Source: Ministeria vibrans ATCC 50519
Lineage: Eukaryota; Opisthokonta; Filasterea
NCBI GenBank assembly: GCA_943704425.1
Contig: CALSCP010002383.1
Span: 21,703 to 52,149, forward strand
Length of the DNA stretch: 30,447 bases
Reading direction: 5' to 3'
The first letter of the stretch is position 1, and each line of letters starts with the position of its first letter. The notes under the pieces are model-generated. The model was not told where the DNA came from. It did no database searches and saw only the letters and a list, made by a program, of their open reading frames with translations. Both the position numbers and the translations under genes were made by a program. Shown piece by piece: positions 15,367 through 26,264 of this stretch.

Positions 15367-16731
15367 TTAAATCATTGCCTGAAGCGCCATTTCAACAAAC
15401 ATTTCATAGCTCGTTTGAATGACACCAGTCTAAAAGTAGCAACGTAACAGCGTAACAGAAAAAGAAAGGAAGGTGGGAGGAAGAAAGAAACAAATTGATA
15501 CAGTGTGTGTGAGAGAGAAAGGAGAGAGAAAGAAACAAAGTGATACAGTGTGTGTGAGAGAGAAAGGAGAGAGAAAGAAACAAAGTGATACAGTGTGTGC
15601 GAGAGAGAAAAGAGGGAGAGAAAGAAACAAAGTGATACAGTGTGTGTGAGAGAGAAAGGAGAGAGAAAGAAACAAAGTGATACAGTCTGTGTGAGAAGTA
15701 ACGCATTATTAAGAGGATTAGGGGGTTTTCTGGCGTACTCTGGATGTGTCCTTTTCTTGGAAGACACGCGTGAGACGACTGAGGCTGACGCAACAAAAGA
15801 TAAACGCATCGAAATGGATCGAGGTCTGTCGAGGTTTGGCAAAGCGACGCACAAAGAGATCGATGATGGCGGGAGAGAGACGGTAGCCAAAGGAGGCGAG
15901 TGCCGTGTTGAGCTCATTGCGATCAATCGTGCCACTGCGGTCCTGGTCAAACCGGTCAAACGTTGCCCGCCAGTCAGAAATGTATTTCCAGAGCCCTTAA
16001 CAAATATGAAGAATTATTATGATGATGAATAATTGTGTGTGGGTGTTCAGTTGTTTACTCACCAGCAAACTCGTCGAATGAAATTGCGTTGTTTTGGTCC
16101 TTGTCGAAGAGGGAGATCATCAGTTTGCATGTTTCAATGGAGAAGGGAGACCAGTTGCCGTTCATGAGAGCCTAAAAAATTCAAATTGAATGAATATTAT
16201 AATAATTATTTTATTTATCGATCGAATGAATCGAAATGAACCTGTTGAAGCTCCTCGGCGGAAATAGCGCCGCTTCTGTCGGTATCCACAGCCATGAACC
16301 ACATACGCAGCTGGGGGTCGACTTGTGGGGCGGGGGGAGCGGCGGGCGGATAGGTCTGGTGCGGCGGACGCTGTGCAGGGGGCGGGTAGCCCTGCTGCTG
16401 CTGCTGTGGGGGCGGCGGGTACTGCTGCCCGCCGTAGTGCTGCGCGGGAGGAGGGTACTGCGGTGCATGAGGAGTGAGGTTTAGTTTTTATTGGGATGCG
16501 ATGACGTTTCATTTGTGTGTGAGTGTGAGTGTGGCGTACTTGCTGCTGCTGCTGCTGCGGCGGCGGCGCACCCCATCCCGTCTGCTGCTGCTGCTGCTGC
16601 TGCTGCTGGTGGTGCGGGGGAGGTGCGCCCCATCCCGTCTGCTGTTGCTGCTGTGCTGGCGGTGCTCCCCATCCGCCCTGCGCCCCACCCGCCGGTGCCG
16701 TGCCGTACGACGGTGTTCCCGAAAACGCCAT
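15367..16731 (-). CDS. Penta-EF-hand calcium-binding protein (ALG-2/peflin/sorcin type)
   Basis: Five exons on the minus strand: 16731-16540, 16457-16242, 16171-16063, 15995-15739, 15429-15367; 278 aa. The first about 110 residues are a Gly/Pro/Gln-rich head with three GWGAPP units separated by polyglutamine and then YPPP repeats, as in peflin/sorcin-type heads. EF1 loop DTDRSGAISAEE and EF3 loop DQDRSGTIDRNE have the usual calcium ligands; EF2 is DKDQNNAISFDE (Gly at position 6 replaced by Asn); EF4 (AKPRQTSIHFDA) lacks ligands; EF5 (EKDTSRTGVIQTSYEMF) is a degenerate dimerisation hand. Proteins of this class move to membranes or to ESCRT/COPII partners on calcium rise; the partner here is unknown. 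The last exon is only 63 nt and lies beyond a repeat-filled intron. AATAAA on the minus strand (15363-15358) begins three bases after the stop. Confidence 0.92.
15470..15700. repeat. Tandem about 40-60-bp unit with GAAACAAAGTGATACAGTGTG
   Basis: About five tandem units, each GAAAGAAACAAAGTGATACA followed by GTGTGTGTGAGAGAGAAAGG, in the intron 15430-15738 of the penta-EF-hand gene. Units are nearly identical apart from one longer unit and AAATTGATA in the first copy. The recurring block is here combined with a GTGTGTG spacer. Confidence 0.92.
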
Positions 16732-16863
16732 GGAAATCTGAAAGCGACCAACGACTATCGAATAAAGATGATATTTTTATTCGTTTGAATCCGTTTCAGA
16801 ATTATCACAACTCACAAGAATCAGAGAAAATTCAGTTCGTTTGATAACTTTTACTCGATTTCC
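16732..16863. promoter_or_regulatory. Bidirectional promoter space, PEF gene and peroxiredoxin
   Basis: 132 bp between divergent ATGs. AT-rich, with TTTCCATG directly at both starts (reading outward on each strand: ATTTCCATG on both sides). No TATA box is assigned; the function is inferred from position. Confidence 0.5.
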
Positions 16864-18241
16864 ATGCTCTCCCGCTTTGTTCGCTCTGCCGCGCGTGCCG
16901 CGGGCCCCACGCGCCTTGCGCTGCGCGCCATGCCAGCGTCTGCCACAGGCGGTATGGCCACGAGTGTCGTGCGGCGCTACTCGGCAGCGCGCTCTGCGCC
17001 TGCGCCGTCTGATCAGAGCGCGTCGATCGCCGCCGACATTGCCGACATGCGCGAAACGCTCAGCGAGGCGTACCAGACCTATCTGGAAGACAGCTACGAC
17101 GACAGCGAGGCCGACGAGGCTGACCCAGCGCCCCTCGTCCAGGGCTTTGCCCCTATGTTCTCCGGCAAGGCTGTGATTGACGGAAAGGTGCGATCACACG
17201 CGACATAATAATATGATCTTGCCTTCTGATTCATATTGTGTCTCTTTCGTTTAGATTCAAGAATTTGACTTCTCTGAGTTCGCAAGCGACAAAATGGTCG
17301 TCCTCTTCTTCTACCCGCTTGACTTTACCTTTGTCTGCCCAACTGAAGTAGGATTTTTGTCGAAAGCAGTTTGAAAAGAGAGAGAGAGAAGAGAGAGAAA
17401 AAAAAAAACAAAAAGAAAAAGTTGAATTTTGATCTTAACTCGGCGTTTGTTTCAGATTACTGCGTTTAGCGATCGCGTCGAGGAATTCCGCAAGCTTGGC
17501 GCGGAAGTAGTTGCTGTCTCGGTGGACTCGGTGCACTCGCACCTGGCGTGGACCAAGCAGGCGCGCAGTGCGGGCGGACTGGGTGCCATGAACATCCCCC
17601 TCGTCTCAGACATCACGAAGGAGATCTCGCGCAGCTACCAGGTGCTCCTTGAAGACGAAGGCATCTCTCTCCGGTACCAACATACACACACTCTCTACTG
17701 CCGCCACCATCATCATACACTCCACCACCCTCACACCTTATATACACACTACCACCCGACATCACACTCTTCACCACCACCACATGTTACACTCTACCAC
17801 CTTCACACCATACTCACACTGCCACCACATCACACTCTTCACCACCACCACATGTTACACTCTACCACCTTCACACCATACTCACACTGCCACCACATCA
17901 CACTCTTCACCACCTTCACACCATATACACACTACCACCATCACATCACACTCTTCATCACCACCATCGCCTACAACAACAAAATAACTAAAAATAACGA
18001 TTAATTATTCTACTTTTTGTGCAGTGGACTGTTCATCATTGACGCACAGGGCAAAATCCGCCAACAGACAGTCAACGATCTTCCCATTGGCCGTTCCGTC
18101 GATGAGACCCTCCGTCTCGTGCAGGCCATCCAGTTCGCAGACACTCACGGCGAAGTCTGCCCCGCCAACTGGGCCCCTGGAAAGCCCACCATTGACACGG
18201 CCAACGCCAACAAGTTCTTTTCCGCTCAAAAAGATAACTGA
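16864..18241 (+). CDS. Typical 2-Cys peroxiredoxin, probably mitochondrial
   Basis: Four exons: 16864-17187, 17255-17347, 17456-17673, 18025-18241; 283 aa. It reduces hydrogen peroxide and alkyl hydroperoxides. The first about 45 residues ([20 protein letters not shown] and on) are rich in Arg/Ala/Ser without acids, as in a mitochondrial leader; an acidic linker of about 40 residues follows. The Prx core has [13 protein letters not shown] (peroxidatic Cys about residue 136) and EVCPANW (resolving Cys about 257), with conserved [11 protein letters not shown] and [13 protein letters not shown]. The end is [10 protein letters not shown]: the sensitivity loop GGLG is kept but the usual Tyr-Phe of the C-terminal helix is Phe-Phe. 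Relative to compact Prx1-type enzymes the chain is longer only because of leader and linker. No close AATAAA was seen. Confidence 0.93.
17690..17990 (+). repeat. 68-bp tandem repeat, CA/CCA-rich, in a Prx intron
   Basis: The intron 17674-18024 is filled with TTCACCACCACCACATGTTA-type sequence. One 68-bp unit (starting near 17768 and again near 17836) is repeated almost exactly, with partial copies on either side. It yields spurious His/Thr-rich reading frames. Confidence 0.85.
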
Positions 18242-18345
18242 AAAATGAAGCAATGAACTAATGAAACTAGTTTTTTCTTTTGTTGGTATTGATATAATAA
18301 TTATTCTGTCATTTGTCTGCAGAGTACTTTGTTGTGCTTCCTTCG

Positions 18346-18379
<34 letters not shown>

Positions 18380-18554
18380 TAGCTGAAAGGGCCAGAACTC
18401 ATTTCTAGGCTATAGAAGCGTCAACTCATGTCGCCAAGAGGATGCGATAAGAACATTAGAAAAGATCATTGGGTGTGGGACTTCACATTGTGTCACATTT
18501 GTGAGTTTGATTGTTTGTTTCATTTTCATATTTTCATATTTTTTAATATTCAAA
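18242..18554. other. Spacer between peroxiredoxin and FBXL genes
   Basis: Tandem plus-strand spacer of 313 bp holding the peroxiredoxin 3' UTR and the FBXL promoter. A GT repeat of about 30 bp lies at about 18349-18377. The last 60 bp before the ATG are T-rich (TTTCATATTTTCATATTTT). No gene or RNA recognised. Confidence 0.6.
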
Positions 18555-20916
18555 ATGGAGTACGCTAAGGTAAGCACGCGCCACTCCTCACAATGCTGTC
18601 CTGACCATTGCCCACTCGCGTCTCCAAATAATCATAAAAACAACAAAATTAATGTTAATGTAGGAAAATCGATTGTCGTCCAACTCGACGGATTCCAATT
18701 CCTCAGAAATCGCTCTTCTCGAGACGCCCCGACTCTTATCGCGGCGCCAGTCGTCCAGGTCAAAGACTAGCATGATTAGTTGGGTAAGCAAGGAGTCGTG
18801 TTTGGCGTCATAGTGTCGTTTTTGCGCTGCAAGTGTCATCTGAAACATTTTTCGTGCGCCTAAAAAGTGTCTTTTTAATCGCTTGTGTGTCAGCGCCAAG
18901 TCGTTCTTGTTGCACCAACTGTAACTAGTTTGCCACACCAGAGACAGTCAAAGTATTTTGCACAGCGTTTGAGTCCTATTTCGGTCTTTGTGGAGTGTGA
19001 ACTTGTGAACTTACCAAAAAATCAACAATGATAAAATCACAAACGTAATACTATTAATATTCTGTACACTCTCTCACAGCCTACAGGAACACGGCGCTTG
19101 AGCACACTGTCATCCATCGACCATATGCCGGTGGAAATTCTTGTTCACATCTTCCAATTCCTGTCGTACACAGATCGCGCGGAATGCGCCAAAGTGTCGC
19201 GCGTAAGAATATACTCAGTTATTCAGTGTGCAGTGGGGTAGTGCAGGGCGCTCTGCGCCTTTCTTCCCGACGAGGGAGGGGGTTTTTTGTGCATTAGTCT
19301 ATGGTTTACGTATTGTGGTGCCTTTTGTTTCGTGTTTTGTCTTGTTTTGCAACATTGATTAATTTTTTCTAATCATATTCACAATAACATAATAATCTCA
19401 AACGACTCAACATTGAATGGTCTATCTCTCACTTCAGCTTTGGTACCACGTCGCCATGGACGGTATCCTATGGCAACAATTCTGCGTCAGTCAATTTCAG
19501 CGAAATATTGATTCATCTGTTATTGAATCAGTCTCTTCTCGTGCCTCAACTTTCCTTCAGTCAGAAAATCGAAAAAAAAAACAACACATTACACAACACA
19601 AAAAAGAGTCACTTAAACTTTCTTGTTAGGGTTGTAAACTTGGAAGGCTGCCGACATGTGGTCGACGGCGACATCGTCTCGCTGACGCACGTGTGCCGTC
19701 GCATCAGACGTCTCTCGGTGCGCGGCTGTCACTTACTGACACGCACTGCGCTCGAAGCGGTCACTCTGCACTGCCCCCAGCTTACGCATCTTTCCTTTGC
19801 AAAGTGTCACCGACTCACCGACTGTGTGCCCTCTATTGCTCTTGGCTGTCCTCTCTTGCAATCTGTTGATTTCAGTTTCTGCCCCAAAGTCTCAAGCTCG
19901 CTCATAGAAAATGTCGTGTGCTCACCCGATCACGAACAAACGACGCCAAGCACCACATTCAGTCAACTGCACACCCTCAAAGTGAGCCATTGCCAGCGCA
20001 TCAGCGACCGCGCACTCACTGCGCTCGGCCAACATTGCCCCCTCCTGCACACACTCAATCTTCAAATGTGTCGCAGAGTCACCGACACGGGACTCTCTGC
20101 CCTCTTCCCTCTCATTTCCACCCTGCGAATTGTCAATCTGTCGCATCTAAAGCGCATCACAAACCAATCAGTGGCACATCTCATTCAACAGTCGCCCCGC
20201 TTACGCTCATTGCGTCTCTCCAACTGTGCTCTCCTCTCCGACTCTCTCTTCTCTCTTCTCCACAGCTCATTCCCTCGTTTATCCCACCCATCCCTCTCCT
20301 TCCTTTCCCTCTCGGACTACCCCTCCCTCTCCGACCGCTCAATTGCCCTCTTTCCCCAACTCTTTCCCTCTCTCCGCTCATTGGCTCTCTCGTCGTGCGA
20401 CTCCCTCTCCGACTCGGCTCTCTCCGCTCTCATTGCCTCTCCTCAGCTCAACTCTCAATGGCACACACTCTCTCTCGACGGATGTATCAATCTCTCTGAT
20501 TCCTCCCTTTCTGTCATTTCTCAACACGCTAACAATCTGAAAAAGGTCACCAGAGCGAAAAACAAACATAGTTGTTCTTATATTTGTACATTTTTATTTT
20601 CGCAGTTGGACATTTTTGATTGTCGACTGATCTCCCAATCAGCAGTGGATTTGCTGAAGCGGAATTTTGGCTCAAAACTGAAGGTACAAATTATTTTATT
20701 AAATTATTCTCTTTATTAATAATAATAATAATAATAATAATTATTATTATTATTATTATTATTATTAATTTTTCGTACTATTCTCTTTTTATCACTTGCA
20801 TTGCATTTTAGTTACGGTCATTTGTGATTCCATTGCCTGAAAGAGTCAATCATGACCCGAATCCCAATCAAAATGGGCCCAATCGGAATTTAGTTCGTCA
20901 TTGCACAATCTTGTAA
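18555..20916 (+). CDS. F-box/leucine-rich-repeat protein with C-terminal CaaX box (FBXL2/20-like)
   Basis: Seven exons: 18555-18569, 18664-18783, 19080-19202, 19438-19559, 19630-20545, 20606-20683, 20812-20916; 492 aa. Order: MEYAK; a Ser/Arg-rich head (RRQSSRSKTS, likely phosphorylated); an F-box about residues 57-100 (HMPVEILVHIFQFLSYTDRA, then KVSRLWYHVAMDG), which in this family binds Skp1 in an SCF ubiquitin ligase; then about 12 cysteine-type LRRs (VVNLEGCRHVVDGD, LTHLSFAKCHRLTD, LHTLNLQMCRRVTDTGL, LSLDGCINLSDSSL). The tail ends VRHCTIL-stop: CTIL is a CaaX box with Leu last, predicting geranylgeranylation and membrane attachment, as FBXL2 and FBXL20 end in a CaaX. The donor of exon 4 (CA|GTCAGA at 19560) was chosen because it is the one in phase 2 that joins STFLQ to VVNLEGC. 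Substrates unknown. Confidence 0.92.
20717..20768. repeat. (AAT)n/(ATT)n inverted trinucleotide repeat
   Basis: AAT repeats run straight into ATT repeats in the last FBXL intron (20684-20811), forming a potential AU hairpin of more than 20 bp per arm. It is the same arrangement as at 671-722. Confidence 0.9.
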
Positions 20917-20920
20917 TAAA
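20915..20920 (+). terminator. Poly(A) signal overlapping the FBXL stop codon
   Basis: The stop TAA at 20914-20916 and the signal AATAAA at 20915-20920 overlap by two bases in TTGTAATAAACC. A very short 3' UTR is implied, in the 166-bp gap to the convergent TMEM53-like stop. Confidence 0.6.
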
Positions 20921-21082
20921 CCTGAAGTGGAAAATCAGTGGAATAAGAATGATAACAAAGTTCAAGACGCACTAGTAAAAGACATTTATAAGATATCTCT
21001 AAAAAAAAGATATAATTATTATTATGCTTATAATTTATACAGATTTCATTGGTAGTACTGTCAAGTCTGTGAGTGCTATCTG

Positions 21083-21929
21083 TCATAGCTTTGAGGAGTG
21101 CAGAGAAGCGACAAAGCGAGTGACTGCGTCTGTGTACTCTTCTGAGTGCGATTTGAGAAGGGCACAGTGTGCGCCAGAGTCAAACTCAACGACAGTTGCG
21201 TTGCGGCAGTGTGATGGAGTGAGTTGTGAAAAACGGCGGACAGTCGAGGAAGGAGCGACGTTGTCGGAGGAAGAGCACAGATAGAGAGAGGGCAGAGATT
21301 GGATTTGCGGGTGCTTGAGAATCGCATCGAGTTGGGCGCGTCGACGAGGGCCATCGATAGCCTCGACAAAAGTGCCACCAAGAGAGATCATTGCTTTGGC
21401 AAGCGGGTTGATGTTGAGGTTGTCGACGGCGGCGAGACCGCTCGAGCGGGTAAACGACACGGGCGCTGAGTCGTAGACAATGCCGCGCACCCGCGCCATG
21501 AGCCGCTTGTCCTTGATCAGATGTGGAAGGTAGATAGAGGGGCTGCCGCTGAACATGTGGAGCAGAATGAATGAATCGGGCGTCTAGCGTCCCCAAAAGT
21601 AAAGTTAGTAAGAGGTTACGTTTGTATATTTTACGATCAGTAATAATTATTATAATAACACAACATACCAAGTTTGAGTCTGAAACATTCCCTTTGAATA
21701 TTTCGTCCGAGTGTGTGCGAGGAAACCAGAGATCTTTGACAGTAGGAAGCACAGTGACAACACGAAAGCCAAGCGACGTGTACAGCTGCTCGTGGCGAGC
21801 GAGAGCGCGTCGAGAGGCGTCTAAAGAGCGCAGTGTCAACATTCGACTTGAATACGAATTTCAAAAGAACAAACGAGCCTTTTGGCCCTTCTTCTTACTT
21901 GTCCATCCAAAAAGAACCAGTGTCATCAT
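21083..21929 (-). CDS. TMEM53/DUF829-like alpha/beta-hydrolase-fold protein
   Basis: Three minus-strand exons: 21929-21899, 21820-21669, 21583-21083; 227 aa. The start MMTLVLFGWT, the middle block SRRALARHEQLYTSLGFRVV, and ILLHMFSGSPSIYLPHLI, GIVYDSAPVSF, PSLYLCSSSDNVAPSSTVRRF and SEEYTDAVTRFVAS give the order of blocks typical of DUF829 (TMEM53), proteins of the nuclear/ER membrane with an alpha/beta-hydrolase fold. Relatives carry an HxFSxxG type nucleophile-elbow region; here it reads HMFSGSPS, so the glycine after the elbow is lost. The Asp of SSSDNVAP and a late His (GAHCALLKSH) would be the other fold positions. Enzyme activity is unproven in the family. No clear transmembrane segment is present. 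ATG-ATG at 21929 and 21926: either could start. Confidence 0.82.
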
Positions 21930-22062
21930 GGTCTCATTAGGTCAAATGTGCAAATAAAAGATTGCTGAATGAATATTCAAAAATTAATAACTGAAACTCA
22001 AAGTCAAAGAGTCAAAACAAAAACGAATCCCAACTCATTTAAAATATTCTTTCCGTCTCTTC
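21930..22062. promoter_or_regulatory. Bidirectional promoter space, TMEM53-like and gene 10
   Basis: 133 bp between divergent start codons, AT-rich, with a TCAAAGTCAAAGAGTCAAAA direct repeat (about 21998-22019). Function is inferred from position. Confidence 0.5.
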
Positions 22063-25000
22063 ATGATGTCTCGCTCGCATCTGATCGCAATGCTAGTAAT
22101 GGCACTGCTACTTTTCGACGCGACGCGTGGTATGCCCATCGATGAAGAGCGCATGCAACTGAGCAGCAGTGACAGCACCACTGATCAGGACACCCCGTCC
22201 CAGCCCGATTTGTCCCCTCCCTCTCCTCTAATCGACCTGTCGCCTCCTGCCGCTGCCGCTGAAGAGCCTGATCTCTCCCCACCACCACCCCAGCAGCAAG
22301 AGAAGCATGAACTCTCGCCACCGCCGCCGCAGGAGCGAGAGGAGCAAGAAGACCTTTCTGCGCTGCGCTCCTCTCCTCCCTCTCCTCCTCTACCGCTCTC
22401 TTCGCCTCCCCGTCCTGCCATCAGCACACCCTCTGTTGCTACCGTGCCCCCATCCACTCGATTTGCTCAGCTCAAAGACTTCTTCCACGGCAGCCAGACG
22501 AGCACAGCGTCCTTCGTGGGTGCGGGTGCGCCCGTCCCCACTGCTGACCAGCTGCCCGACGCCTTTGTCGACGTCAACCCCTTCATGCTCACTTCGAGCC
22601 CCATCGGCAGCTCACCCGATGCCGAGCCCATTCGTGTCATGGACGTGCTCTGGCACGCGCTGCACAGTGGTGCGCCCACCGAAGTTGCGAGTGTCAAGTT
22701 GCCTCTGGGGACCTTCTACGATGATGTACTCTCAGAGATCACAAAGGCTCCCAACCACGACCACACTGCTTCTTCCACCTCCTACCATCCGCGATCCATT
22801 CTCGAAATTGGCGCTGTGAGTCAAGTCACACTGAAACTCGCTGATCGCTTTCCTCACACCACCGCGCTGGCGCTCTCACTTCCTTCGCCTCATATCAACG
22901 CCTCTCTCGCTTTCCGCAACACCCACGGCCTCCGCAACGTCTACATGAGCGTCTCGCCTTCACTCACAGCTCTTCGTGCCGCCATCGATTCACTCTACAG
23001 CGAACCAAGCGTCTTCTTCGACGAAGTGCTCATCACCAATCTGACGGGTCTTGTCGACACTCAGCTCCCCCACGAATTCTCCGTCATGCTTGCCAAAATT
23101 CTCTCCCTCGGTCGTCGCACCTTTGTCTTTAAACAGCCTCTTGACGCCGACAAAGCGCCTCTCACCTACGCCTTCTTTCGCTCGTGGGACTCGCTCGAGG
23201 CCATCGTCGACGACGCACTAGCCCTCCTCGACGCAGCCAACATGACAGCCGTGCGCAAACAGGGCGACTCGAGCTACTATGGCTATGGTGCAAAGTCGTC
23301 TCTCTTCAATGGCGTCGTCGTTACGACACACACGCTTGATCGAGAAGTACCCACCGAAGAATATATTTTTAAAGAATAAGACATTATTGACTTTTCTGTG
23401 TGTGTTTTTTGTGTCGTGTGTAGGTGCGCTGTCCGGTCGAAGAGAAAATCAATCCTGACGCGTTGCCTGAAGAGCGATTTAGAGCGGAACGGGCAGAAGA
23501 GGAAGAGGAAGAAGAGGAAGGAGAAGACGAAGAAGTAAAAGAAGGAGAAGGAGAAGAAGAAGATGAGAGTGCAGGAGGAGAAAAAGGGGAAGGAGAAGGA
23601 CAAGAGGGAGAAGAAAGTCAGACAAACAGTCGCGCGCGATCAACCGACTGCACTCTACGGTTCAATGGAAATTCTCTGCGTATCTTGTTCTCTTTTTATC
23701 CTGCTAGTGCTGCTGCTGCAACTGCGCCAACTGTGTCGTCTTCAGATGAAGTGCGTGCGGGAGTAGTGTCGTTGCAGGCGCTCTTGCGTCTTCCCTTGGT
23801 GCGCCAAGATCGTCGCTTCCTTTTTCGACAGTTGCTTGATTCCTCCGTCGAGTGGCTTCGTGTGGGTCTCGACTCACTTGCGCTCTCGGGGGACGCCCTG
23901 GTTCCGCTTCGACTTGGTCTGCCGTCTTCCACCGCCTCCTCTGACTCCAGTCCTTCACCAGGAATGCGCCATTTGCTGTCGCTCAAGACCTCGGCACAGT
24001 CTGAGGCACTTTTTGACTGGCTCTGGCGACTTATTGGCTCTGAATTGGCCTTAGAACGGCCTAACGGCGATTTCACCGCACTCGTTTATGGCGGTCAAAT
24101 GTCCCTTGTCTCCGTAAAACTCTCACGCGAGTACCCCACGTCCACAGTACTCACAGCCCTTCCAGCATACGACGGAGCACACCACTCAAAACACGCGCGA
24201 CTTGCATCCCAGCTGGTCCTCGCGCACAATTGGCTTTTCCAAGCCGAACTCACCCTTCCACGGGCACAACGTCTTGCGGCTCTACCTGATCTTCTTCAGT
24301 ACCAGCTTCTCAGTCTTGATGTGTTCACTGCGCTGCTTTCAGTGCGTTCCGCCGACAGTTTTATTCACCATTTGGGCCTCATTCTCTCAATGGCTCGCAC
24401 GACTTTCATCGAACTGCCCGAGCCTGCGCGTCTCTTTGCCTCTCTCCGTGTCATCATGCGGGGCACTGCCACTCACAACAACAACAACAACAACAACAGT
24501 AACGGCAACAGTGACTCGGACAACGACGAAATGGCTCGTCTCGTCGTTTCCCTTGCCGACGAACTCGCGCTCCTTCCTGCGCTACTGCGTCGCGCCGCCC
24601 ATCGTGTCAACATTAATGAGTTTGCTGTGCGCGTCCTCAGCGACACACACGACATGATTCATCACGGTCGTGCGCTCGTTCGCTTTGACTTGGTCACCGT
24701 TGCACGTCCCGTCGCCTTTGACTGTGCACACTCCGTTGTCAAAATGTCCGTGATGGCGGGCATGGGCGCTACTCTCGGTGAGATTCCTTTACACCGTGCT
24801 GGCGAGGCCATTTCGCTTACATACGCCCTTGAGCTTGGTCCCAGTGCCTCTTCCTTTGCCCATCTGTTTTCCCAGTACCTATTACTGCCTCTGCACACCA
24901 ACATGTGTCCACTCAACGTCGTACTGCGCCAGGGTCGTCTCCTCTACGAAGATTTCACACGAGACCATGGCCACGATCAGACTCCACATGACGACCCTAC

Positions 25001-26185
25001 CGAAACCTCCGAGTCATCATCTTCTTTCCTTGAAGACGACCACACCGACTTTTACGACGCACAAACACGCACGCTGGTTGCCACTCTCAAGCCCCACTTG
25101 CAGCTCCCACAGCCCTTCTCCTTCCTCGAATATGACACCCGCCTCAACAACGTCTCGCTGCTCCTCGCTTCAGCCTTCCCTCGCTCCACATTTCTTTCAC
25201 TTGTCACCTCCTCTCCACGACACGCCGCCGCTCACTATGCCGCCGCTCTGTCCACCAACACAACCAACATTGCTGTGTGCCACCCGAGCAGTCTCACCCA
25301 AGTTGTCGACAATCTCTTTGAGTCACCTGAGTTTCTTCGTTTCCAGCTTGTCAATCGCGATGCTTTCCTGTCGCTTGTTCTATCTCAATCCCGCGTTGCC
25401 TTCAATACACTCCTTGGCAAAATGGTCAGCACTGGTGCAACAAGCTTCTTCCAGGTCCCCTCAGCCGCAATGCTCTCCCTTGCCATTACCACACTCTTCC
25501 CCAAGTTTGTCCTGGGCCCCATGGGCACCACCACTGCTACCAGACTCTTTCTGCTCGACTCTCACCCTCTGCCACTCTTTGAAGAGTCCGAAAAGCGTCT
25601 GTTTGGCGAGAGTGCGCGTGCGGACACACTCAACACGACCGTCGCGGTGAGCACACATCTCCCTACGCCCTTGGCCTTCCCCCACGCCCAGCGTGTGTAC
25701 CAGCAGCACTCGGGCGCACTCGGCCACGGCTGGGCTCTCCTTCGTGTCGATGCACTCAACGTCTCCACTGTCGTTCACCATCACTTTGACTATCGTCTCG
25801 ACGGCCACACTCGCACGTACATCCAGACGTGTGTGCGCGAATTGGATGTCACAAGCCGCACCAGCGCCTCTAGCAATGCGTCTCCAAAGTTCACCACAAA
25901 CGTGTCGCTTGTGCGTAGCTCGGACGGTTTCCGCATTCCCTTTGACACAATCAAGAGCGTCACACTCATTGCACTCTTGCGAATGGGTCTCATTGAGTCT
26001 CAAAAAGATCTCTTCTACGCAAAGTTCCTTCAGATGCCACTCTATGAAGGTAAATGAGAGAGACAGAATGAGAAGCAAAGTGATAGAGAGAGAGAAAGAG
26101 AGAGTGGAGGCAGAAATAATTAATTGATAGAGAGGGGAGAAAGAGACAACGTAATAGGGAGAGTGAGAGAGTCGCAAAGATTGAG

Positions 26186-26264
<79 letters not shown>

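Noticed and set aside
17456-18004. His/Thr-rich extension of the third peroxiredoxin exon
   Set aside because: It is read-through into the CA-rich intron; splicing at 17673/18025 restores the peroxiredoxin core.
24778-25650. 290-aa plus frame overlapping gene 10
   Set aside because: Ser/Pro/Thr/Leu-rich out-of-frame shadow of a well-composed 877-codon exon.
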